A stretch of 64,000 nucleotides of DNA from Nocardioides pini. GTDB lineage: Bacteria; Actinomycetota; Actinomycetes; Propionibacteriales; Nocardioidaceae. The notes beneath the pieces were generated by a model that was given only the letters and a program-made list of their open reading frames with translations, made no database searches and had not been told where the DNA came from. Numbering within the stretch: the stretch's first letter is position 1; each line of letters begins with the position of its first letter. The DNA lies in assembly GCF_026712185.1 (NCBI RefSeq), contig NZ_JAPPUX010000002.1:434001-498000 (forward strand), given 5' to 3'. A program made the translations under genes and the position numbers. Of the stretch, positions 16,727 through 25,039 are shown piece after piece.

Positions 16727-18268
16727 CTACCAGCCGGTGGGCTTCTCCGGGGCGGACAGCCAGATGTCGAAGAACGCGGTGAGGTCCTGGCCCGACGCCT
16801 CCTCGAAGACGGCGATGAAGTCGTCGGTGGTCCCGGTCGAGTCGTCGTACCTCCGCAGCCACTCGCGCGTCGCAGCGAAGAACACCTCGTCACCCACCTT
16901 GGCGCGCAGCGCGTGGAGCGTCGCGGCCCCCCGGTTGTAGACCTGGGACGCGAAGAGCCCGAGCGGCCCCGGGTCGTCGATCGGCAGGGCCCAGTACGCC
17001 GGCGTGCGGGCCGGCGCGTACCAGTTGTCGAAGGCCCGCTGGGCCGTGGTGCCGCCGTTCTCCTCGGCCCACAACCACGCCGCGTAGGTCGCCCAGCCCT
17101 CGTTGAGCCAGATGTGACGCCACGCGTGGGGGCTCACCGCGTTGCCGAGCCACTGGTGCGCCAGCTCGTGCGCGACCGTGCCCTGCCCGGCGGAGCCGGA
17201 GTACACCGGTCGGGTCTGCGTCTCCAGCGCGTAGCCCACGCTGTCGTTGTCGACGATGGAGCCGAAGGAGGTGAACGGGTAGGCGCCGAACCGGGACTCG
17301 AAGAAGTCGATCATGCGCGGCTGCAGCGCCAGGCTGGCGTTCGTCGTGGCCAGCGCGTTGCCGGCGATCTTGCTGTCGACGAAGTCGAGGATCGGCACCC
17401 CGCTCGTGGACGTCGCGACCGGACGCTGGACGAAGTCGCCGACCGAGGCGGTGGTGAGGTAGCTGGCCTGCTCGTCGGGGGCCTCCCACGACCAGGTGGT
17501 CCGCCCACCAGCCGTCACCGGGTCCCCGGCCGGCAGGCCGTTGGCCACGGCGGTCTTGCCCGCCGGCACCGTGATCTCGAAGCTGTAGGTCGCCTTGTCC
17601 GTCGGGTGGTCGTTGACGGGGTACCAGGTCATGGACCCCTCGGGCTCGCTGACGACCATGGCCCCGTCGCGCGTGGTGACCCAGCCGTAGAGGGCACCCT
17701 CGACGTCGGTCGGGCGCGTGGTGTCGCCGCCGTAGGTGACGACCACCCGGGCGGACTGACCGGCCTTGAGCTTGGGCCGCGGCTGCACCGTGAGCTCCCA
17801 GCGTCGGTCCGCATCGTTCTGCACCTGCCAGTACGCCGCCCCCTCGACCTCCGCCCCGTCCGCGGGCGGCTCGATGCCCGTGGCGCGCTTGCCGTTGACC
17901 GTGAGGGACGACACCGACATGCCGCGGAGGTCGAGATTGAACCGGTCGAGGTCCTGGCGCGCGACGAGGTCGATCGTCGCCACACCGTCGAGGTGGCCGC
18001 GGACCTGGGCGAGGGGCGTCGGCGGGACCGTCGCTGCCGGCGGCTCGTAGTCGATGTCGAGGTCGTAGTGGGAGACGTCGTAGCCACCGTTGCCCGCGTG
18101 GGGGAAGTAGGGGTCGCCGACGCCGTCCGCGCCCGCGGTGAACCGTGGGCCGCCCGGCGCGCGCTCGCCGTGCTCCGCGGGAGCAGCGCCTGCGCCCGAC
18201 GGAGCCAGGACGGTGGCGACGAGACCCGCCGCGGCGATCATCCGGCTGATCCTGGCGCGAGAACCCAT
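16727..18268 (-). CDS. secreted M1 family zinc aminopeptidase
   Basis: A 513-residue exported metallopeptidase. The signal peptide is MGSRARISRMIAAAGLVATV and on to an AGAA-type cleavage site. An N-terminal beta domain (residues ~50-250, beginning at NGGYDVSHYDLDIDY) precedes the catalytic domain with zinc motif HELAHQW at 367-373 and the third ligand Glu in LNEGWATYAAWLW. The usual exopeptidase GAMEN is replaced by GYALETQ, seen in several actinobacterial M1 proteins. The C-terminal ARM-repeat domain of full M1 enzymes is largely absent, so this is the short type. ATG 18268 was chosen because it starts the signal peptide. Confidence 0.9.
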   Translation of the reverse strand: MGSRARISRMIAAAGLVATVLAPSGAGAAPAEHGERAPGGPRFTAGADGVGDPYFPHAGNGGYDVSHYDLDIDYEPPAATVPPTPLAQVRGHLDGVATIDLVARQDLDRFNLDLRGMSVSSLTVNGKRATGIEPPADGAEVEGAAYWQVQNDADRRWELTVQPRPKLKAGQSARVVVTYGGDTTRPTDVEGALYGWVTTRDGAMVVSEPEGSMTWYPVNDHPTDKATYSFEITVPAGKTAVANGLPAGDPVTAGGRTTWSWEAPDEQASYLTTASVGDFVQRPVATSTSGVPILDFVDSKIAGNALATTNASLALQPRMIDFFESRFGAYPFTSFGSIVDNDSVGYALETQTRPVYSGSAGQGTVAHELAHQWLGNAVSPHAWRHIWLNEGWATYAAWLWAEENGGTTAQRAFDNWYAPARTPAYWALPIDDPGPLGLFASQVYNRGAATLHALRAKVGDEVFFAATREWLRRYDDSTGTTDDFIAVFEEASGQDLTAFFDIWLSAPEKPTGW

Positions 18269-18392
18269 GGCTCGACCCTCCGTGTCCCGGGCGCGGCACC
18301 CTGTCCGTGACGGTACGCGCGCGACGTCGCGCGGGGCGTCTCCCAAGTTGAGGAAGTGTCGCCGGCGGGGGAGCCGCCGCGTCAGCGGCCGC

Positions 18393-18617
18393 TCACGCGC
18401 CCGAGGCGGCCGCGAGCTCGCTGATGCGCACACGCAGGCTCGACTCGGCCGCCCGCCAGAGCGTGGCGGAGTGGGCGTGTCGGTGCTGCACGGCAGTGCC
18501 GGGACGGGCGCGGTCCCGGCAGGCCTCCTGCTCCTGCGCGCGCTCCGCGAAGGCCTCGGCGGCGCGACTCAGCTCACGGATCACCGTGGCCGTCTCGTCG
18601 AGCATCACCGCTGTCAT
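18393..18617 (-). CDS. small hypothetical protein
   Basis: A possible 74-residue protein, MTAVMLDETATVIRELSRAA at its start, helical and Ala/Arg-rich, with no membrane segment or recognised domain. It fills the space between the divergent M1 peptidase and lhr genes. Support is limited to a plausible start, composition and gap filling. It might be a spurious frame. Confidence 0.4.
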   Translation of the reverse strand: MTAVMLDETATVIRELSRAAEAFAERAQEQEACRDRARPGTAVQHRHAHSATLWRAAESSLRVRISELAAASGA

Positions 18618-18793
18618 CTCATCAGGATGCACGCGCGGGTGGCCGATTTCGTGCATCCCGCTCGAACATGCCCGATTTGGTGGCAGCGACCGACCCCACG
18701 GGAAGATCTCGTGGCAACCACGTGTCGCGACGGACGAAGCACCCAGCCCTCGGGGCGGGGCCGTTGTCGGACCTCGGTGCAAGACTGCGGGGC

Positions 18794-21700
18794 ATGACCG
18801 CCCTCGACCGCTTCAGCGCGCCCACGCGCGCGTGGTTCGAGGCGTCCTTCGCCCATCCCACCCCGGCTCAGGAGGGCGCTTGGGACGCCATCGCCGCCGG
18901 CCGCAACGCCCTCGTCGTCGCCCCCACCGGCAGCGGCAAGACGCTCAGCGCCTTCCTCCACGCCATCGACCGGCTCCTGAGCACCGAGAGGCCCGACGAC
19001 AAGTCGACGCGCACGCGCGTGCTCTACATCTCCCCGCTCAAGGCACTCGGCGTCGACGTGGAGCGCAACCTGCGGGCCCCGCTCACCGGCATCCGCAACA
19101 CCGCCGAGCGGCTCGAGACGACGGTCCCCGACGTCACCGTCGGGCTGCGCTCGGGAGACACGAGCCCCGCCGAGCGACGCAGGCTCGGCACCACACCTCC
19201 CGACATCCTCATCACGACGCCCGAGTCGCTGTTCCTCATGCTGACCAGCCAGGCGCGCGAGACCCTCCGGGGCGTCGACACCGTCATCATCGACGAGGTC
19301 CACGCGGTCGCCGGCACGAAGCGCGGCGCCCACCTCGGCATCAGCCTCGAGCGCCTCGACCACCTGCTCGATCGACCGGCCCAGCGCATCGGGCTCAGCG
19401 CGACCGTCCGCCCCCTCGAGGAGGTCGCCCGCTTCCTCGGTGGCACCCAGCCCGTCGAGGTCGTCGCCCCGCCCAGCACCAAGGAGTGGGACCTGCGCGT
19501 GGTCGTGCCCGTCGAGGACATGACCATGCCGGAGCAGTACGACGAGGACTCCGGCGACCCCGGCCGCGCGACGAGCATCTGGCCCCACGTCGAGGAGCAC
19601 GTCGTCGACCTCGTCGAGCAGCACCGCTCGACCATCGTCTTCGCCAACTCCCGGCGCCTCGCCGAGCGGCTCACCGCCCGGCTCAACGAGATCGCGACCG
19701 AGCGGGCGGCCGCCCAGGCCGGCGACGCGGAGACGCCCGGCGGTCCGCCCGCCCAGGTGATGGCCCAGTCGGGACAGAGCAGCGGGGCCGAGGCAGTCAT
19801 CGCCAAGGCGCACCACGGGTCGGTCTCCAAGGAGCAGCGGGCCGTCATCGAGGACGACCTCAAGCGGGGTCGCCTCCCCTGCGTCGTGGCGACCAGCAGC
19901 CTCGAGCTCGGCATCGACATGGGCTCGGTCGACCTGGTCATCCAGATCGAGTCCCCGCCCAGCGTCGCGAGCGCGCTCCAGCGCGTCGGCCGGGCCGGCC
20001 ACCAGGTGGGAGAGGTGAGCCGCGGGGTGCTGTTCCCCAAGCACCGCGGCGACCTCGCGCAGACGGCCGTGTCGGTCGAGCGGATGCGCTCGGGTGCCAT
20101 CGAGAAGATGGCGGTCCCGGCCAACCCCCTCGACGTCCTGGCCCAGCAGGTCGTGGCAGCGCTCGCCATGGAGGAGTGGCAGGTCGACGAGCTGTTCTCA
20201 CTCGTCACCCGGGCCGCCTCCTACACCCAGCTGCCCCGTTCCGCCTTCGACGCGACCCTCGACCTGCTCAGTGGCCGCTACCCGAGCGACGAGTTCGCCG
20301 AGCTGCGCCCCCGCATCGTCTGGGACCGCGTCACCGGCCGACTCAGCGGCCGGCCCGGCGCCCAGCGGCTCGCCGTCACCAGCGGCGGCACCATCCCCGA
20401 CCGCGGCCTCTTCGGGGTCTTCCTCGTCGGCGAGAAGGCGAGCCGCGTGGGCGAGCTCGACGAGGAGATGGTCTACGAGTCCCGCGTCGGCGACATCTTC
20501 GCCCTCGGCGCCACCAGCTGGCGGATCGAGGACATCACCCACGATCGGGTGTTGGTGACCCCCGCGCCGGGCATCCCCGGTCGCCTGCCGTTCTGGAAGG
20601 GCGACGCCCTCGGGCGCCCCGCCGAGCTCGGGGCGGCCGTCGGTGCGTTCACCCGCGAGCTCGCCGCCAAGCCCGCCGCCAAGGCCATCGACAGCGTCCG
20701 CGAGCGCGGCCTCGACATCAACGCCGCGACCAACCTGGTCACCTACCTCGGCGAGCAGCGCGAGGCCACCCAGGTCGTCCCCAACGACACCCAGATCGTG
20801 GTCGAGCGGTTCCGCGACGAGCTGGGCGACTGGCGCCTGGTGGTCCACTCCCCCTACGGCACCCCCGTGCACGCGCCGTGGGCACTGGCGATCAACGCCC
20901 GCCTGCGGGAGCGCTTCGACGTCGACGGGCAGGCCGTCGCGTCCGACGACGGCATCGTCATCCGCATCCCCGACACCGACGCCGAGCCACCGACGGGCGA
21001 GGTCATCGTCTTCGAGGCTGACGAGATCGAACAGCTCGTCACCCAGGAGGTGGGCGGGTCCGCGCTGTTCGCCAGCCGCTTCCGCGAGTGCGCGGCGCGC
21101 GCCCTGCTGCTCCCCCGCCGCGACCCGGGACGTCGCAGCCCGCTGTGGCAGCAGCGCCAGCGCAGCGCGCAGCTCCTCGAGGTCGCGTCCCAGTACCCCG
21201 CCTTCCCCATCGTGCTCGAGGCCGTCCGCGAGTGCCTGCAGGACGTGTACGACCTGCCGGCGCTGGTCACGCTGCTCGGTCGTGTGCAGCGCCGCGAGGT
21301 CACCGTCGTCGACGTCGCCACCACGCAGCCCAGCCCGTTCGCCCGCAGCCTGCTGTTCGGCTACGTCGCCCAGTTCGTCTACGAGGGCGACTCCCCGATC
21401 GCCGAGCGGCGCGCCGCGGCGCTGTCTCTCGACCAGGGCCTGTTGGCCGAGCTGCTCGGCCGGGCCGAGCTGCGCGAGCTGCTCGACCCCGAGGTGCTCA
21501 CCGAGGTCGAGGCCGAGCTGCAGTGGCTCGCGCCGGACCGTCGCGCTCGTGACGCCGAGGCCGTCGCCGACCTGCTCCGCCTGGTGGGCCCGCTCACCGT
21601 GCAGGAGATCCGGGATCGCTCGGTCGAGGGCGCCGACGTCGAGGCGTGGCTGGCCACCCTCGACCGCCGGGTCGCCCCGGTGCGGATGGCCGGCGACGAC

Positions 21701-23317
21701 CGGTGGGCGGCGATCGAGGACATCGGCCGGTTGCGCGACGGCCTCGGCGTACCCGTCCCCGTCGGCACCCCCGACGCGTTCCTCCAGCTGCCCGAGGACC
21801 CCCTCGGTGACCTCGTCTCCCGCTACGCGCGCAGCCACGGCCCGTTCACGACCGCCGAGGTGGCGTCCCGGCTGGGCCTCGGCGAGGCCGTCGCCCGACA
21901 GACCCTGCAGCGGCTCGCGCACCGCGGCCGGGTGCTCGACGGGGAGTTCCGCCCGTCCGGCTCCGGCACCGAGTGGTGCGACGCCGAGGTGCTGCGCAAG
22001 CTGCGACGGCGCTCGCTCGCCCGCCTGCGGCAGGAGATCGAGCCCGTCAGCCACGATGCGGTCGCCCGGTTCCTCCCCGCCTGGCAGCGCGTCGGTGGCT
22101 CCCTGCGCGGCGTCGACGGCGTGGTCGCCGCCATCGACCAGCTCGCCGGGTGCCCCGTGCCCGCGAGCGCCCTCGAGCCGCTGGTGCTCGCCGCTCGCGT
22201 CCGCGACTACGAGCCGTCGATGCTCGACGAGCTCACGGCCTCCGGCGAGGTCATCTGGACCGGCCACGCGCCGCTCCCCGGCAGCGACGGGTGGGTCAGC
22301 CTGCACCTCGCCGACCAGGCCCACCTGACCCTGCCCGAGGTCGAGGGCGACGAGCCCGACGGCCTCCAGCGCGCCGTGCTCGACGCGCTCGACCCCGGCG
22401 GTGCGTGGTTCTTCCGCCAGCTCGCGGACCGCGTGGGGCCGACGTCCGACGCCGAGCTCAGCAGCGCGCTGTGGGAGCTGGTCTGGAAGGGCCTGGTCAC
22501 CAACGACACCCTCGCGCCGTTGCGAGCCCTGGTCCGCAGCGGCACCCCCTCCCACCGCACCCGCCGCACGCCGCCGCGGCTCGGGCGCACGACCGGCGGG
22601 CGCATGCCCGTGCGCACCGGCCCGCCGGAGACGGCCGGCCGGTGGGCACTCCTGCCCGACCGCGACGACGACCCCACGCGCCGGGCCCACGCCCGCGCCG
22701 AGCACCTGCTCGAGCGCCACGGCGTCGTCACCCGCGGCGCCGTGGTGAGCGAGCGGGTCGCGGGCGGTTTCGCCGGGGTCTACAAGGTGCTCAGCGCCTT
22801 CGAGGACACCGGCCGCTGCCGGCGCGGCTACTTCATCGAGGGCGTCGGGGCCGCCCAGTTCGGCAGCGCCGGGGCGATCGACCGGCTGCGCACCTTCGCC
22901 GAGCCCGACAGCGCCAAGCCCGGCACGAAGCCCTCGGTCGTCGCGCTCGCCGCCACCGACCCCGCCAACGTCTTCGGCGCCGCGCTCCCCTGGCCCGACG
23001 CCGGCGATCCCGAGCGCACCGGCCACCGGCCGGGCCGCAAGGCGGGCGCACTGGTGGTCCTGGTCGACGGCGCACTCACCGTCTACGTCGAGCGCGGTGG
23101 ACGCACGCTCCTCACCTGGAGCGACGACCTCGACGTGCTGACGCCGGCGATGGCGGCGCTCGCCGACGCGGCCCGCCGCGGGGCGCTCGGGCGGCTCACC
23201 GTCGAGAAGGCCGACGGCCAGGCGCTGATCGGCAGCGGCGGCGACACGCCCATCCGCCTCGCCCTCACGGCGGCCGGCTTCCTGGCGACGCCCAAGGGGT
23301 TGAGGCTGCGTGCCTGA
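18794..23317 (+). CDS. lhr: Lhr-type ATP-dependent DNA helicase
   Basis: A 1,507-residue superfamily 2 helicase/translocase for DNA repair. The N-terminal core has Walker A APTGSGKTLSAF (near residue 45), motif Ib TPESLFLMLTS, the DEVH box in VIIDEVHAV, SAT in IGLSATVRPLEEV, and motif VI HQVGEVSRG preceded by QRVGRAG. This is followed by the Lhr core winged-helix/beta-barrel region and the long C-terminal domain, which in mycobacterial Lhr is linked to uracil-DNA glycosylase-like activity and oligomerisation. The length matches full-size Lhr. ATG 18794 starts the conserved FSAPTRAWFEASFAHPTPAQ block. Its end overlaps nei2 by 8 bases, a coupling also known in mycobacteria (Rv3296-Rv3297). Confidence 0.95.
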   Translation: MTALDRFSAPTRAWFEASFAHPTPAQEGAWDAIAAGRNALVVAPTGSGKTLSAFLHAIDRLLSTERPDDKSTRTRVLYISPLKALGVDVERNLRAPLTGIRNTAERLETTVPDVTVGLRSGDTSPAERRRLGTTPPDILITTPESLFLMLTSQARETLRGVDTVIIDEVHAVAGTKRGAHLGISLERLDHLLDRPAQRIGLSATVRPLEEVARFLGGTQPVEVVAPPSTKEWDLRVVVPVEDMTMPEQYDEDSGDPGRATSIWPHVEEHVVDLVEQHRSTIVFANSRRLAERLTARLNEIATERAAAQAGDAETPGGPPAQVMAQSGQSSGAEAVIAKAHHGSVSKEQRAVIEDDLKRGRLPCVVATSSLELGIDMGSVDLVIQIESPPSVASALQRVGRAGHQVGEVSRGVLFPKHRGDLAQTAVSVERMRSGAIEKMAVPANPLDVLAQQVVAALAMEEWQVDELFSLVTRAASYTQLPRSAFDATLDLLSGRYPSDEFAELRPRIVWDRVTGRLSGRPGAQRLAVTSGGTIPDRGLFGVFLVGEKASRVGELDEEMVYESRVGDIFALGATSWRIEDITHDRVLVTPAPGIPGRLPFWKGDALGRPAELGAAVGAFTRELAAKPAAKAIDSVRERGLDINAATNLVTYLGEQREATQVVPNDTQIVVERFRDELGDWRLVVHSPYGTPVHAPWALAINARLRERFDVDGQAVASDDGIVIRIPDTDAEPPTGEVIVFEADEIEQLVTQEVGGSALFASRFRECAARALLLPRRDPGRRSPLWQQRQRSAQLLEVASQYPAFPIVLEAVRECLQDVYDLPALVTLLGRVQRREVTVVDVATTQPSPFARSLLFGYVAQFVYEGDSPIAERRAAALSLDQGLLAELLGRAELRELLDPEVLTEVEAELQWLAPDRRARDAEAVADLLRLVGPLTVQEIRDRSVEGADVEAWLATLDRRVAPVRMAGDDRWAAIEDIGRLRDGLGVPVPVGTPDAFLQLPEDPLGDLVSRYARSHGPFTTAEVASRLGLGEAVARQTLQRLAHRGRVLDGEFRPSGSGTEWCDAEVLRKLRRRSLARLRQEIEPVSHDAVARFLPAWQRVGGSLRGVDGVVAAIDQLAGCPVPASALEPLVLAARVRDYEPSMLDELTASGEVIWTGHAPLPGSDGWVSLHLADQAHLTLPEVEGDEPDGLQRAVLDALDPGGAWFFRQLADRVGPTSDAELSSALWELVWKGLVTNDTLAPLRALVRSGTPSHRTRRTPPRLGRTTGGRMPVRTGPPETAGRWALLPDRDDDPTRRAHARAEHLLERHGVVTRGAVVSERVAGGFAGVYKVLSAFEDTGRCRRGYFIEGVGAAQFGSAGAIDRLRTFAEPDSAKPGTKPSVVALAATDPANVFGAALPWPDAGDPERTGHRPGRKAGALVVLVDGALTVYVERGGRTLLTWSDDLDVLTPAMAALADAARRGALGRLTVEKADGQALIGSGGDTPIRLALTAAGFLATPKGLRLRA

Positions 23318-24101
23318 GGGAGACACCGTCTACCGCGCGGCCGCCAAGCTGGACCGCGCCCTCACGGGCCACCGCCTCACCCTCACCGACTTCCGCGTGC
23401 CCGCCTTCGCCACCGTCGACCTCCGCGAGGGCACCGTCATCCGCACGCTGTCCCGCGGCAAGCACCTCCTCACCCGGGTCGACCACGAGCGCGCCTGGAC
23501 CATCCACACGCACCTCAAGATGGAGGGGTCCTGGCACGTCTACCCCGACGGCGAGCGGTGGCGTCGTCCCGACACCCAGGTACGGCTCGTGCTCGGCATC
23601 GCGGGGCGCAAGGCCGTCGGCTTCCAGCTCGGCATCGTCGAGCTCGTGCCGCGGGAGCAGGAGGCCGACCTCGTCGCCCACCTCGGGCCCGACCTCCTCG
23701 GGCCCGACTGGGACGAGGAGAGGGCGCTCGCCAACCTGCGCAGCGAGCCCGACCGGCCCATCGGGCAGGCGCTGCTCGACCAGCGCAACCTCGCCGGCAT
23801 CGGCAACATGTACATGACCGAGCTGTGCTTCACCATGGGCGTCCACCCGGCCAGCGCCGTCGCCACCGTCGACCAGCTCCCCCGGCTCGTGCGGCGCGGC
23901 AGGCAGATGCTCGAGGTCAACAAGGAGCGCGCGATCCAGACCACCACCGGTGACCTCCGCGAGCGAGAGCGGATGTGGGTCTACCGCCGCGACAAGTCGC
24001 CGTGCCGTCGGTGCCGCACGCCGATCGCGGTCACCATGCTCGGTGAGCCCGGGCGCGAGCGCGCGGCCTACTGGTGTCCCAGCTGCCAGCCCCAGCGCTG
24101 A
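23310..24101 (+). CDS. nei2: endonuclease VIII-type DNA glycosylase (Nei2/Fpg family)
   Basis: A 263-residue base-excision repair glycosylase/AP lyase. After removal of Met it starts with the catalytic Pro-Glu (PEGDTVYRAA). The helix-two-turn-helix is visible at LLDQRNLAGIGNMYMTELCF, and the C-terminal zinc finger at CRRC and CPSC (residues ~230-258). It overlaps lhr by 8 bases (GTG start at 23310), suggesting a shared damage-processing role. Nei2-like proteins act on oxidised pyrimidines and AP sites; the precise lesion range here is unknown. Confidence 0.92.
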   Translation: MPEGDTVYRAAAKLDRALTGHRLTLTDFRVPAFATVDLREGTVIRTLSRGKHLLTRVDHERAWTIHTHLKMEGSWHVYPDGERWRRPDTQVRLVLGIAGRKAVGFQLGIVELVPREQEADLVAHLGPDLLGPDWDEERALANLRSEPDRPIGQALLDQRNLAGIGNMYMTELCFTMGVHPASAVATVDQLPRLVRRGRQMLEVNKERAIQTTTGDLRERERMWVYRRDKSPCRRCRTPIAVTMLGEPGRERAAYWCPSCQPQR

Positions 24102-24137
24102 GCACCGACCGCACGACCGTCGGGAGGGTCAGGCGGC

Positions 24138-24449
24138 TCAGGCGGCCGAGGCGACGACGTCGCCGGCCGGTCGGGCAGCGCCGATCGGGGTGCTCACGAC
24201 CAGGCCCACGGCGGCCTCCTCGATCGACACGGCGTCGGCCACGTCACGCAGCACGTCGGAGAGCGGGAGGTCCATCGCCTGGCACAACGACGCCAGGAGC
24301 TCGGACGAGGCCTCCTTCTGCCCGCGCTCGATCTCGGAGATGTAGCCCAGGCTGACCCGAGCCTCCGCCGACAGCTCCCGCAGGGTCATTCCCCGCTGCA
24401 TCCGCGCACCGCGCAGGACGTCACCGAGCAGTCGTCGGAAGAGGATCAT
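24138..24449 (-). CDS. clgR: ClgR-type XRE transcriptional regulator
   Basis: A 103-residue helix-turn-helix activator. The motif LRELSAEARVSLGYISEIER followed by GQKEASSELLASLCQAM is characteristic of ClgR, the actinobacterial activator of clp protease and heat/envelope stress genes. The protein ends in a hydrophobic Ala-Ala tail (AGDVVASAA) like the C-terminal degron that makes ClgR a Clp substrate. ATG 24449 has AAGGAG 8 bases upstream. It lies downstream of cinA on the same strand, as in other actinobacteria where pgsA-cinA-clgR are adjacent; here pgsA lies 8.6 kb away because of an insert. Confidence 0.9.
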   Translation of the reverse strand: MILFRRLLGDVLRGARMQRGMTLRELSAEARVSLGYISEIERGQKEASSELLASLCQAMDLPLSDVLRDVADAVSIEEAAVGLVVSTPIGAARPAGDVVASAA

Positions 24450-24514
24450 GCGCGACTCCTTGGTCGAGGATGGATCGAGAGGTGGGGTCGTGTGGCCCAA
24501 CGCTACCTGAGTGC

Positions 24515-25021
24515 TCATTCTTCCCGTCGGGAATCCGGCACCAGATCGGCCAGCAGGGCCAACGCCGCCTCGCACGCCGCCGCCCGGATCGCGGCGCGGC
24601 CCCCGCTCAGCGACAGCCGTCGTGCCTCGGCGCCACCGTGCGGGAGGGCGACCGCCACCCACACCGTCCCCACCGGCAGGCCGTCCTGCAGGTCCGGTCC
24701 GGCGACCCCGGTCGTCGCCACGCCCCAGGACGCCTCGAGGCGGTCGCGAACACCGCTCGCCATGGCAAGCGCGCACTCCTCGGAGACCACGCCGTGCTCC
24801 TGCACCACCGCGGGCGGCACGCCGAGCGCCGACCCCTTCACGCGGGTGGCGTACGACACCACGCCGCCGACGAAGCTGCGCGAAGCACCGGGCACGTCGG
24901 TGAGCCGGGCCGACAACAGGCCTCCCGTCAGCGACTCGGCCGTCGCGAGTGTCTCGCCGCGACCGGCCAGGAGCTCGAGGACGCGCGCCGCCACCGAGGC
25001 GTCCGGCTCGGCTGACCACAT
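24515..25021 (-). CDS. cinA: CinA C-terminal domain nicotinamide-nucleotide amidase
   Basis: A 168-residue protein consisting of the CinA C-terminal (PncC) domain only: ATAESLTGGLLSARLTDVPG with the catalytic Ser/Thr region, SFVGGVVSYATRVKGSALGV, VSEECALAMASGVRDRL, and GVAGPDLQDGLPVGTVWVAV. It deamidates nicotinamide mononucleotide in NAD recycling. The N-terminal MoaB-like domain of full-length CinA is absent, which is common in actinobacteria. ATG 25021. The gene lies 65 bases upstream of clgR on the same strand. Confidence 0.92.
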   Translation of the reverse strand: MWSAEPDASVAARVLELLAGRGETLATAESLTGGLLSARLTDVPGASRSFVGGVVSYATRVKGSALGVPPAVVQEHGVVSEECALAMASGVRDRLEASWGVATTGVAGPDLQDGLPVGTVWVAVALPHGGAEARRLSLSGGRAAIRAAACEAALALLADLVPDSRREE

Positions 25022-25039
25022 GTCGGCGACACTAGCCGC

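Noticed and set aside
20198..23326. Very long open frame antisense to lhr (over 1,000 codons)
   Set aside because: It mirrors the third-position GC bias of lhr. The translation is low complexity, rich in Gly/Ala/Arg/Val, without any domain, while lhr on the other strand has complete helicase motifs.
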